Source: an uncultured Eubacteriales bacterium | Lineage (GTDB): Bacteria; Bacillota; Clostridia; Oscillospirales; CAG-382 | Direction: 5' to 3' | NCBI GenBank assembly: GCA_934479825.1 | Contig: CAKSOW010000052.1 | Span: 1-9,969, forward strand | Length of the DNA: 9,969 nt | Shown: in pieces, positions 1 through 7,654 of the stretch | Numbering within the stretch: position 1 is the stretch's first letter | Layout of the letters: each line of letters starts with the position of its first letter | Program-made: the position numbers and the translations under genes | Notes under the pieces: generated by a model | Databases searched by the model: none | Seen by the model: only the letters and a program-made list of their open reading frames with translations | What the model was told of the DNA's origin: nothing

Positions 1-3000
1 CGGATCGCATTTTCATCCGTTAACAGCTTGCGCCCGACAAAGTTCGCAAGAATATCTGCATCGACCTCCGCGTCGTTCGAATGTGCTTTCCCGTTCCGCC
101 TGTATACCTCAGCAAGCCGCGCCCTCTCGTCGGCAAGCGCCGTCTTGCCCTCTGTGCGCAAAATGTAATCAAAAACCGTCTTTTGCAGCGCCGTATAACT
201 TTTTGTGCGTTCAAGACTGTGCGTTAATTCGTGCGAGATGATTTGAGAAACCGGATCGCTCGAACGTAAATTAACATGAATGGAATTGTCCGAAGCGTCA
301 TAATAGCCGTTGGATATCGTCCCATTCTCGGCCGCCTCCCGGTAAAAGTATATGTTTTGATCCGTTAATGCCGAAATGCGCCGAATGACCCCGGCCGCCT
401 CTTCGTCAATGTCGCCCTCCGAGATCCCGGCTTCAAAGAATAACCGTGAATCCTTTTCTTCGCCTGATGGGATTCCGGACGCCTTTTCCCAAAGCCGATC
501 GCGTACCTCGTCCTCGGAATCCTCTGCATGCGGAAACGGCTCGGCGTCCTCTAACCCGCGCAGTTCCTCCGATTCCTCGCTGCTTAAAGCGTAATCCTCA
601 CCGGCGGCGTCGGAAATACCCGAAGTCTCCGCCGCATTTTCTGAAATATCCGGATTCCCTTTTGAATCCTCATTTACCGTTTCCGTATCGGCCGGAACGG
701 TATTTTTTGTTTCTGCCTGTCCGCTGACGTCTACCGGATTTTCAGTAACAGCTTCCGGACTTTCGCTCACAGTTTTCGGACTTCCGGCAACAGCTTCCGG
801 CTGTTCACGAACAGCGCCTTGCTTTTCGGAATCCGCATTTTCGGAAACCTTCGCCGAACCAGCCGTATCCGAAGCCGCTTTCCGGGCGGCAGCGCTCCGG
901 ATCATGTCCGCTTTGGAAAGCTCCGAAAGCTTGCCTAATTCCCGGTCGGTGATCGTTTTGCCGTGCGCCGCCTTGTCTTGAAGCTTTGCGGCAAATTCGT
1001 AGCTTTTCGATTTTTCACCATTTTCAAAGGCCTGCTTCGCCAGATTGTCAAAAGTGTTGTTTCCGCCGATCTGCCGCAGCATTTTTCCCGTCGCACGATA
1101 AATGTTGTTCTGTTCGGCCGCCGTCTTGACCGCCGCCTTTCCAAAACCAAAGCCAATTCGGCCGCCGGCCATAACGCCGCCGCTCACCGCGCCGCCAAGC
1201 ATGTCAAGCCCGATCTGCCCAAATTGGTCGGCCGCCGTGCGCCCAAAGGCCTCCGAAGCGCTGTAACCGAGATCCATGTATTTGTAAATGCTCTGCCGCC
1301 ATTCGTTTTTGTCGCCGGAAATAAGCATGTCCGCAACAAGATTGATAACATCGCTTGCCCCCTCTTCGCTGCCTTCCGCAATAACGTTTTTGATAAAATA
1401 CCGCCATGCGTTTTCATCCCAGTTCGGGGAAAATAGGTTTTCAATGCTCACCTTTTCCGTAACAATCTCCGCAATTCCGGCAATCGTGCCGAGCGCAAAG
1501 CTTTGATTATCGGAAAGCCCTCTGTCTTTCGCGTCAATGGTTGCGTCCGCCGCCGCACCCGACCCCATGATAGCCAGCGAAAGGTTGCCCGCAACTTTCG
1601 CCGCCTTTTCCGCACCGGCCACACCGGCGCCGATTCCGCTGCTGACAAAAGAGGTAAATAAAAAATCCGCCATGCTCATTCCGGTGTTGTAGGCAAAGCT
1701 GCCGACTGTTCCCCAGTTTTTCTCAACCGTCTGATTGACCGATGAGCGGATCGCCTTCTGCGCAAAGGAAAACTTGTTGTATGGCGCGTTCTGGTCGATT
1801 TTTCCGTCCGCCGCATAGTCGGCCGCCTGCCCCATATAGCCAACTCCCTTGACCGGCGCGATCAATGTGCTGAACACCGAAGAGCTTACCGGATGATCCT
1901 TTGCGTAATCGGAAAACGACGTTTCAAGGCTTTGACGCGCACGCTTGTTAAGCACGCCCTTTAACTTATCGACAAAAGCGTTTGCCGCCGCCTTGCCCTC
2001 GGTCGCGTAAAGATAGTTGTAGAGCGCGATCTCATCCGCATTCATTTCTGTTTTGTCCGTGCCGACAAAAGCCGCCGATAAACCGAAATTGGCTAAATCG
2101 TTGGCATTCGCAATGTTGACAGCGTCCGTGTTTTTGTTGATGTAGTCATAATTAACGTCGTCAAAACCCGTTTCAGCGTAACCGCCGGTCGCGCTCGGCT
2201 TCGGGGCTTTGCCGTTTTTCGTAGTCTTGTATGCACTTTTTTCGGCAAAATCCGCCGCACCCGTCGCATAACCGTATTCACGCATTAACCGGTTGTAGTC
2301 GTCCGCGTCCTTGTATTCCGTGTAAGTGTTAAAGGCCGCACTCTTTTTCTGTTTGGCTTTCATGACGCGTTCTTTGGCAGCTGCACGTTCCGATTCTATT
2401 GCCGTAAAGGATTCATTGCCGTAGGATTCCATTTCATCCATCCGGTTCAAAACATCCTCGTAGTCCGCCTGTGCAGCCTGTAACGCCCTTTCCGCCTCGG
2501 TTACATATAAACCGCTAAGAATCGAAGCGCGTTCCTTGCCGCTGTAATTCGAGACCGCCGCCGCAAGCGCGTCAAACGACGCACCGTCCGCTTGTCCGGC
2601 TAAAAACGCCTCATACGTGTTCCGGTATAGCTCGTCAACACTTTTCTTGGCAATGCCCGAAATCTCGCCATTCTCAAACGAACCGTATTCCGCACCCGTG
2701 TATTCCGAATTTTTGCCAATGCGTGCGCCAAGTTCCTTTTCAAATATGGCTGGTGCATTTTTTGCAAAAGCCACTTTGCGCCGCGTAAAAGCGTCAAAAT
2801 CAGCGTTCGTCGCCTCACCGCGCATAAACTTTTCTTTAAGCGCCCTGTAATCCTCGTTTATCGCCCACCGCTCGGCTTGCACATCTGCCGCGCTCTGAAA
2901 CCCCGGATTCACCCACCACGCACCGGTTTCCTGCCCAGGTAAGGAAGAGGTACTTTCTTTCAGATTCTCCGTACCCGAAACAGCCGGAAGAAGTAAAGAA

Positions 3001-3431
3001 TGCTTCGCCGCTTCTTCCATACCGCCGTATATTGTCCTACGCTCACTGTCCGATGCTTTGGCCGAAAAGTCCTTATTCAGGTTGTTATGTAAATATGCCG
3101 CATTGTCGTTGTATTTCCGGACCGATTTGTCATAAGACGCCGCTTCGCCGGCCGTCAAGATCCCGGCCTTGGCTTTGCCGGAAAGCTCATTTCCGCGCGA
3201 CTTCAAGGCTTCTGCCTCACGGCTTAAACTCTGCGGCGTGACGATCTTGTCATGTGTGCCTGTAAGTCCCCGTTCTTCCTTTGCACGTGCGCCGAAAGAG
3301 TTGGAAACGATCCCGGCGTTCTCCTGTTCTTTCTTGCGTTCTTGCCTTCTTACTTCTTTGCCGACATTTTCGATGTTAAATTGGCGTTTCTTGTTTACGG
3401 CCGCTCCGACCTTATTTATGTCAAACCCCAT
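1..3431 (-). CDS. Giant phage virion protein with C-terminal zinc-metallopeptidase (HELTH) domain, partial (3' end outside window)
   Basis: Open frame of 1143 codons from ATG at 3431 to the left edge without a stop; the protein continues beyond the window. The start follows AGGGAG (3440-3445) by 8 nt and lies 12 nt after the upstream stop. Visible segments: a charged, coiled-coil-like N-terminal half (residues 1-580) rich in Ala, Glu and Lys; glycine/alanine-rich, partly hydrophobic helices (about 585-760, including SSGIGAGVAGAEKAAKVAG and GLDMLGGAVSGGVMAGG); an acidic Ser/Glu/Pro linker (about 858-985) with a seven-residue repeat; then a zincin-like domain with HELTH at 1067-1071 and EVDAD at 1122-1126, matching the HExxH plus downstream ExxxD ligand pattern of gluzincins. 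Family knowledge: zincin domains occur in phage polyvalent proteins injected with DNA. Inference: an internal virion or ejection protein whose hydrophobic part may contact the membrane and whose peptidase acts on host or virion proteins. Protein substrate unknown. Coding is certain; the ejection role is tentative. Confidence 0.85.
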   Translation of the reverse strand, partial: MGFDINKVGAAVNKKRQFNIENVGKEVRRQERKKEQENAGIVSNSFGARAKEERGLTGTHDKIVTPQSLSREAEALKSRGNELSGKAKAGILTAGEAASYDKSVRKYNDNAAYLHNNLNKDFSAKASDSERRTIYGGMEEAAKHSLLLPAVSGTENLKESTSSLPGQETGAWWVNPGFQSAADVQAERWAINEDYRALKEKFMRGEATNADFDAFTRRKVAFAKNAPAIFEKELGARIGKNSEYTGAEYGSFENGEISGIAKKSVDELYRNTYEAFLAGQADGASFDALAAAVSNYSGKERASILSGLYVTEAERALQAAQADYEDVLNRMDEMESYGNESFTAIESERAAAKERVMKAKQKKSAAFNTYTEYKDADDYNRLMREYGYATGAADFAEKSAYKTTKNGKAPKPSATGGYAETGFDDVNYDYINKNTDAVNIANANDLANFGLSAAFVGTDKTEMNADEIALYNYLYATEGKAAANAFVDKLKGVLNKRARQSLETSFSDYAKDHPVSSSVFSTLIAPVKGVGYMGQAADYAADGKIDQNAPYNKFSFAQKAIRSSVNQTVEKNWGTVGSFAYNTGMSMADFLFTSFVSSGIGAGVAGAEKAAKVAGNLSLAIMGSGAAADATIDAKDRGLSDNQSFALGTIAGIAEIVTEKVSIENLFSPNWDENAWRYFIKNVIAEGSEEGASDVINLVADMLISGDKNEWRQSIYKYMDLGYSASEAFGRTAADQFGQIGLDMLGGAVSGGVMAGGRIGFGFGKAAVKTAAEQNNIYRATGKMLRQIGGNNTFDNLAKQAFENGEKSKSYEFAAKLQDKAAHGKTITDRELGKLSELSKADMIRSAAARKAASDTAGSAKVSENADSEKQGAVREQPEAVAGSPKTVSESPEAVTENPVDVSGQAETKNTVPADTETVNEDSKGNPDISENAAETSGISDAAGEDYALSSEESEELRGLEDAEPFPHAEDSEDEVRDRLWEKASGIPSGEEKDSRLFFEAGISEGDIDEEAAGVIRRISALTDQNIYFYREAAENGTISNGYYDASDNSIHVNLRSSDPVSQIISHELTHSLERTKSYTALQKTVFDYILRTEGKTALADERARLAEVYRRNGKAHSNDAEVDADILANFVGRKLLTDENAI
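219..233 (-). other. HExxH zinc-binding motif (HELTH) of the giant virion protein
   Basis: Codons for His-Glu-Leu-Thr-His, in the frame of the giant gene, preceded by IIS and followed by SLERTKSYTALQ. The two histidines would bind zinc and the glutamate would activate water. The segment before it (GYYDASDNSIHVN) resembles the beta-strand edge that usually precedes the active-site helix in zincins. A candidate third ligand is Glu1122 in EVDAD, 51 residues after the second histidine. Active-site integrity is inferred from the motif alone. Confidence 0.75.
717..800 (-). repeat. Four 21-nt units encoding a degenerate PxxVxxx heptad repeat
   Basis: Four successive 21-nt units encode PEAVAGS, PKTVSES, PEAVTEN and PVDVSGQ (residues 878-905 of the giant protein). 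Proline at position 1 and valine at position 4 are invariant. They sit in the acidic, presumably disordered linker between the hydrophobic helical part and the metallopeptidase domain. A flexible spacer is the simplest reading. The units are too diverged at the DNA level to be a recent duplication. Confidence 0.7.
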
Positions 3432-3439
3432 ATGCAATT

Positions 3440-3445
3440 CTCCCT
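3440..3445 (-). promoter_or_regulatory. Ribosome binding site for the giant virion protein
   Basis: AGGGAG on the minus strand, 8 nt before the ATG at 3431. It overlaps the TAG stop of the preceding 424-aa gene (3446-3444), so ribosomes finishing that gene are placed at the next start. This fixes the start of the long frame. Confidence 0.75.
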
Positions 3446-4718
3446 ATCCGTTGAATTTTGAAGTGTCAACACCGGTTTTTCGCAAAAGCTGTTCTGCGTC
3501 CGCCCCGGAAATTGTTCCCGACTGATACATAGACCACACAAGTTTCAGCTTTTCATCTTCGGTCTTCTGATTGCCGATTCGGCGAAGCAAACGACTGAAT
3601 GCAGCCTTGTCAAGTGCGTCGCCTTCTTCATCGTCAGAATTGCTGTCTGTGACGCCCATTTCGGTAATAGGAGGCTCACTTTCCTCTTGATCCTGCGAAT
3701 CGTCTTTCGTCAAAGCAAGCCGTTTCAGCCCGTATTCTCTATCCCAATTCTGGCTATCCCTTTTTAAACCCAATTCGTCAAAAGCAAGCTGTTTTTTCCA
3801 TGCATCGGTTTCCTTGTCCAGATCAAGCTGTCCGCTGCGGATATAAGCATCCAGAAGATCCGCATTCCGTTTCCGTTCCAGTTCAATGTCCTCGCGGTCT
3901 TGTGCACGAAGCGTCATGCTGTTCTCAAATTCCTGCTGTGCCGTCGCCTTTGCCGCTTGCTCCGCCGCATTTTCGCGGTTGTCATAGTAGTTAATATTCG
4001 TTAAATGCTTGTTGTAAGCGTCCGCCTTGTCTGCATCATAACGGTTAAGTTCGTCTAAATAACGCGAATAGTCGTTCGCCTCGGCGTCCCGAAGCGTTTC
4101 GTAGTTTTTCTGCTTGCGATTGTATTCATCTAAATATCTGCTGTACGCCGCGTCATACAGCTCCGGGATCTTGTCCGATAGCTTCGACGCGTAATAATCC
4201 CCTGCCTGCCCTGCCGCTGTTACAGCATAACTGGACGGCATACCGCCGCTGGCCGCCGCAAAGCTCCCAAGTGTGTCCTCCGTCACACGCCTGCCCTCCC
4301 GCGTGTATTCCTTTTTGTAAGAGGAATATGCCGGATCTTTTTGGTAATTATACGAAAAAGATTTCATTCCATTCACTTCATCCAAAGCTTTTTTTACTGC
4401 ATCCCCGTATGTGTTTTCATAAACCGGCGCCGGCTTGTCGTAGCGGAAACTTGAAGGCGTTTCTAAATAATAACCTGTTCCATCCCCTCCGCCGGTGTAA
4501 CCGCCATATGTGCGGCGTACACTTTCTGCGCCCTCGTTGGCAAGAACACGCGCTTCGTCCGTCGCCGCATTCCGGTAATCCATCTTATACCGGATAAGAC
4601 TCATTCCGGCAGACGGATCTTTTTGTGCCAACCGAAGATCATGCTCAGAAAAAGTGTTATATAGACCGCTGTTTTCGGCCGCCTTTTTGAAATCGTCAAA
4701 TGTGTATTGAATCGCCAT
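3444..4718 (-). CDS. Helical virion structural protein, 424 aa (possible internal/ejection protein)
   Basis: The frame can be extended to an ATG at 4802, but that start lies inside the upstream gene and has no good ribosome site. The ATG at 4718 follows a perfect AGGAGG (4726-4731) by 7 nt, giving 424 residues. The protein is strongly helical and rich in Ala, Tyr, Asp and Lys. Residues 125-200 contain a DPAYSSYKKEY segment and ASGGMPSSYAVTAAGQAGDY, a pattern I associate with structural proteins of clostridial prophages. YSRYLDE occurs twice (192-198 and 217-223), followed by a long coiled-coil-like stretch to about 335. An acidic linker (338-367) leads to a small C-terminal helical domain (about 368-424). 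No signal peptide, membrane segment or catalytic motif is evident. Its place between the nozzle-like gene and the giant gene matches T7 gp14, so an internal virion protein is the best guess. A scaffold or minor tail protein is possible. Confidence 0.85.
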   Translation of the reverse strand: MAIQYTFDDFKKAAENSGLYNTFSEHDLRLAQKDPSAGMSLIRYKMDYRNAATDEARVLANEGAESVRRTYGGYTGGGDGTGYYLETPSSFRYDKPAPVYENTYGDAVKKALDEVNGMKSFSYNYQKDPAYSSYKKEYTREGRRVTEDTLGSFAAASGGMPSSYAVTAAGQAGDYYASKLSDKIPELYDAAYSRYLDEYNRKQKNYETLRDAEANDYSRYLDELNRYDADKADAYNKHLTNINYYDNRENAAEQAAKATAQQEFENSMTLRAQDREDIELERKRNADLLDAYIRSGQLDLDKETDAWKKQLAFDELGLKRDSQNWDREYGLKRLALTKDDSQDQEESEPPITEMGVTDSNSDDEEGDALDKAAFSRLLRRIGNQKTEDEKLKLVWSMYQSGTISGADAEQLLRKTGVDTSKFNG

Positions 4719-4725
4719 ACTTTTT

Positions 4726-4731
4726 CCTCCT
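4726..4731 (-). promoter_or_regulatory. Ribosome binding site deciding the start of the 424-aa virion protein
   Basis: AGGAGG on the minus strand with a 7-nt spacer to the ATG at 4718. It lies just past the TAA stop of the 531-aa gene (4737-4735). It selects 4718 over the upstream in-frame ATG at 4802. Confidence 0.85.
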
Positions 4732-4734
4732 GTT

Positions 4735-6330
4735 TTATAACGCACTTCCGGCATAACTTTCCACCGAAAGCGAATAGAGTTTCCAACTGCCGACCGCTTC
4801 AAACTTCAATCTGAAATGATCACACCTGCGCGGTATAACAGGCAGATAATAACTGCGTTTCTTTGCCGTGCAGAGCGTCTGCACACATTCCCATGTGCCG
4901 GATGAATCGTACATAACCGAAAGTGTGATCTTGCTTGAAGTGTCTCCTTCTAACCGAATCTGGATTTTGGCTATGCCTTTTTTGTTCGGCGAAGAATAGA
5001 CAAAATCACCAAATTCCAAAAAACTGTCAAGCTTTGAAACATCTTCTTTCTGTGCGTCCTCCGGAATTTCATCAGCATCTCCCAGAAGCCATATCCGGCC
5101 GCCTGTGTCGAGAAAACTAAGATTTCGTCCCAAACCGAAATCCAAAATCTGCAAATGCTTTTCTTCCCTCATCCAAACGCCTTTTTCCGTATCATAGACA
5201 AACAAGCTCCAAACGCCGTTCTCGTCTTCCATGCTTACATAATACTTGCGGCCGTCGCTTCCTCCCACAGCCTTTTTAAAACGGCTTGTTCCGAACGGAG
5301 CCGCAATGCTTTGCGGTATTCCGCCTGTGTAGGCGCATATGCCTGACGGCGAGAGATAATATAATACCTCCCCGGCAACAGCAAAACTGCGGCTGCTTCC
5401 GGACGCAAGCCCCATGGTCGCGCTGCCGATAAGCTGGAAATTGGACGGCTTGTCTCCGTAAGCCTTGTAAATGTACCTCTCTTTGAAAAACATCGGATAA
5501 CCCAAATAGGTAAAACATCCCGTAAAATCTCCGGCACTTCCTGCATCGACCGCATAAGAGTCCGTCGATAGACCGTCAAATACATTCCAGTTGAATATAT
5601 CCCCAAGCTTTGAAGCATAAACCGAATTTCCCTTGCATCCCCATAAACGGTTGTCACTTTCACAAAGAAAATCCATATCCGGCATCTTGCGTGAAACCGT
5701 GATATTTTTCTCATGATCACCGCCGGAACGTATGGTAAAAACATTTTCATAAAACCGAAGCTTGTTTCCCTCAATTTCACGAATAATCGGCGTCTTATTG
5801 TTTTCCGTATGAATGGTGCAGCCGGATATTTCGACCGCGTCTCCCACCTTGAAATACGAAGAAAACTCTTTACCCGGCATGCGTATTGTGTTAGCCTCTG
5901 CCTCTTCGCCGGCATAAGTGCCATTTTCTATGTAACCTTCCCCGGTAAGCGTCGATTCAATATTCCCAAAAGTTTTTGCAAGCCGGTTATAATAAACCTT
6001 GTCCGGAAGTATCACCGTATACATGCCAAGCGTCGCAAAAGTCTTTCTGGAATCCGAAACGTCTGCGATTTTCATACCGTCCGCGTAAAGCTCCGTTCCG
6101 TCTATAAGAAGTTCCCCATCCAAAGCGTAATATCCGTTCGGCGTACCTGTTACAGTTTTTTTCAAATATCTTGCCGCCCGGGAAGCAACGACCGGATAGT
6201 AATTGCTTGTCATCCCGGCCATGTCGTAGATCTCGCCATCCATCGCTGCAAGGTTGTGGTTGTATCCCCCGAAGGCGGCTTGTGACCGTTTTCGGATTTT
6301 GTCTGCATATACCATTTCCGGCAAACTCAT
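4735..6330 (-). CDS. Phage tail nozzle / stabilization-like beta-rich protein, 531 aa
   Basis: The ATG at 6330 overlaps the previous gene's TGA (ATGA) and is preceded by AGGAGG (6338-6343) at 7 nt. The protein is beta-strand rich throughout, with successive aromatic/Gly blade-like segments. Recognisable stretches are DNRLWG (226-231), YASKLGDIFNW (238-248), PMFFKERYIYKAYG (279-292) and LSPSGICAYTGGIPQ (326-340). The pattern of a strand naming the value, then 'S-x-x-GD-x-x-NW', then 'FKE-x-x-IY' is what I associate with the beta-propeller tail proteins of short-tailed phages (T7 gp12 nozzle, P22 gp10 stabilization family). The last 100 or so residues look like a separate beta-sandwich. Likely role: distal part of the tail tube, closing the DNA channel and opening on adsorption. 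An overlapping 229-codon frame is an arginine-rich shadow. Coding is certain; the family call is by pattern, not by search. Confidence 0.85.
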   Translation of the reverse strand: MSLPEMVYADKIRKRSQAAFGGYNHNLAAMDGEIYDMAGMTSNYYPVVASRAARYLKKTVTGTPNGYYALDGELLIDGTELYADGMKIADVSDSRKTFATLGMYTVILPDKVYYNRLAKTFGNIESTLTGEGYIENGTYAGEEAEANTIRMPGKEFSSYFKVGDAVEISGCTIHTENNKTPIIREIEGNKLRFYENVFTIRSGGDHEKNITVSRKMPDMDFLCESDNRLWGCKGNSVYASKLGDIFNWNVFDGLSTDSYAVDAGSAGDFTGCFTYLGYPMFFKERYIYKAYGDKPSNFQLIGSATMGLASGSSRSFAVAGEVLYYLSPSGICAYTGGIPQSIAAPFGTSRFKKAVGGSDGRKYYVSMEDENGVWSLFVYDTEKGVWMREEKHLQILDFGLGRNLSFLDTGGRIWLLGDADEIPEDAQKEDVSKLDSFLEFGDFVYSSPNKKGIAKIQIRLEGDTSSKITLSVMYDSSGTWECVQTLCTAKKRSYYLPVIPRRCDHFRLKFEAVGSWKLYSLSVESYAGSAL

Positions 6331-6590
6331 TCTTGTTCCTCCTTTTTTGTATCGCTTTCCCTGTGATAACCTTTAATTTTTGTCAATTGGCTAAGAATGT
6401 TTTGATATTGCGATATAAGATTTGCTTTTGCGCTTTTATCGCTGCTGCGTTCAAATAAATACGCTGCTTTCGCAGCCGCTTCGGCATATCCGGCAAGTAA
6501 AAGAAGATCCTCGTGCAATTCATATTCTTCCGTTCTCGTTTCGCGACGGATAAGCCCGTCATATTCGTGGTCTGCATTCAATAACTTCAT
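6327..6590 (-). CDS. Small helical phage protein, 87 aa, function unknown
   Basis: The ATG at 6590 lies 8 nt after AAGGAG (6599-6604) and 20 nt after the stop of the 347-aa gene. Its TGA overlaps the ATG of the nozzle-like gene, so the two are probably translationally coupled. The sequence is predicted to be almost all helix: acidic at the N-terminus, a central alanine/leucine segment (LLLLAGYAEAAAKAAYLFE, about residues 30-48), and a charged C-terminus ending KKEEQE. There is no signal peptide, and the Leu/Ala stretch is short and interrupted, more like an amphipathic helix than a membrane span. I do not recognise the family. Its position suggests a small tail-assembly factor or adaptor. Confidence 0.8.
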   Translation of the reverse strand: MKLLNADHEYDGLIRRETRTEEYELHEDLLLLAGYAEAAAKAAYLFERSSDKSAKANLISQYQNILSQLTKIKGYHRESDTKKEEQE

Positions 6591-6610
6591 ATTCCATACT
6601 CCTTCCCCCT

Positions 6611-7654
6611 TTATGCTTGAAAGACCGCGTTCGCCCAGGTCTCAAATTTTCTCAATAGCTCATAAGCGCTTACACCGTTTTCCGGCCTTGTTCCAAAGGA
6701 TACCGTCGAAAAAACTCTGAAATCCGGACCCGGCAAAGCGATTCCGGACGTGTAAAGCGCATAAAAAAGACTGGTGATAGCCTGTATAATACCCGTTTCA
6801 AACTTCTGCCCTCTGCTTACCTTTTCCGGTTCTTCCAATGTCGTCCCTCTTTTTTTCAACCGCTTGTATAGATCTTCGTTCAACTCGTTCCATTCGTCTG
6901 CCGTAATCTTGAATATGCCTTTGTCTTTCAGATAGTAGAAAGAAAAAGGCAAAATACCGTCATACGATCCAGTCGTCGTGAACGTCCGTGCCGAAGCAAG
7001 GTATTCCACTGTAACAGCTGCATGAAAAGGACCGTAACCGATATCTTTTTTCCGGAAACTCACCGTATAGATATCCGCTTTGTAAGAATCCCCGTATATA
7101 TCGGTCTTGGTGGTTCTGAAACATAACATGTTTTCTTTTGTTACCGTCACTGTCTTTTCCGCCCCGGTTATTACCGCTGTGACCTTAATCTCACCGCCCC
7201 CGTATTGCCGTAGATTCACACCAAAGGAAACAGCCGCTTCACGGTAGTCCGCAAAGCCGTTCATGTCCTCAATGGGCAATTCCGATTCAATGACCGATTC
7301 GCCGGATTCTTGGCGTGATACAGTGGAGATCCGTACCCCTAAAAGCCGGTTATACTCTGTCACACTTCCGTTCTTATACAGATCATATGCAAGCACAATG
7401 TCATAGTTTGTGTTTTCAAGAAGCGTGTTGTCAACGCCGCCGGCAAAACCGAAAAACGGCCGGCTTTCCGTGTATGTACTATATTCAGCGTGATAGTCTT
7501 CCGAAACAGCCGTTTCAGTCGGTTTTACCGTAAAATGGTCTATACCGATCACCGTGTCGCCTTTCGGGACAGCTTTTAGTTCAGCCGACCACGCGGCGGC
7601 GTCAACCGTAAGCTTTACATATTCGTCCTCTATTACCTGCGTATTCCAGCTCAT
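6611..7654 (-). CDS. Phage structural-region protein of unknown function, 347 aa
   Basis: The chosen start is the ATG at 7654, which shares ATGA with the stop of the fibre gene. The frame is open up to an ATG at 7723, but that would overlap the fibre gene by over 70 nt. Only a weak GGCGGTG (7663-7669) precedes 7654, so translation probably depends on coupling to the fibre gene. Residues 1-250 are beta-rich with repeated Thr/Val strands and Gly-rich turns (for example RPFFGFAGG and LRQYGGGEIKV); the last 100 residues are mostly helical (SRGQKFETGIIQAITSLFYA and ELLRKFETWANAVFQA). No enzymatic motif is apparent. Position next to the fibre suggests a partner of the adsorption apparatus, such as a fibre-attachment or tail-surface protein, but nothing in the sequence proves this. 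Confidence 0.8.
   Translation of the reverse strand: MSWNTQVIEDEYVKLTVDAAAWSAELKAVPKGDTVIGIDHFTVKPTETAVSEDYHAEYSTYTESRPFFGFAGGVDNTLLENTNYDIVLAYDLYKNGSVTEYNRLLGVRISTVSRQESGESVIESELPIEDMNGFADYREAAVSFGVNLRQYGGGEIKVTAVITGAEKTVTVTKENMLCFRTTKTDIYGDSYKADIYTVSFRKKDIGYGPFHAAVTVEYLASARTFTTTGSYDGILPFSFYYLKDKGIFKITADEWNELNEDLYKRLKKRGTTLEEPEKVSRGQKFETGIIQAITSLFYALYTSGIALPGPDFRVFSTVSFGTRPENGVSAYELLRKFETWANAVFQA

Noticed and set aside
963..1436. 157-codon plus-strand ORF
   Set aside because: It lies antisense inside the giant minus-strand gene, whose frame is open throughout with coherent domains. The predicted protein is Arg/Phe-rich with no family features and no ribosome site.
4719..4802. Longer N-terminus for the 424-aa protein (ATG at 4802)
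   Set aside because: It would overlap the upstream gene by 68 nt with no good ribosome site, while 4718 has a perfect AGGAGG at 7 nt.
5235..5924. 229-codon minus-strand ORF in another frame of the 531-aa gene
   Set aside because: Arginine-rich low-plausibility translation, no ribosome site, fully inside a well-supported gene.
5713..6285. 190-codon plus-strand ORF
   Set aside because: Antisense to the nozzle-like gene, no ribosome site, no recognisable features.
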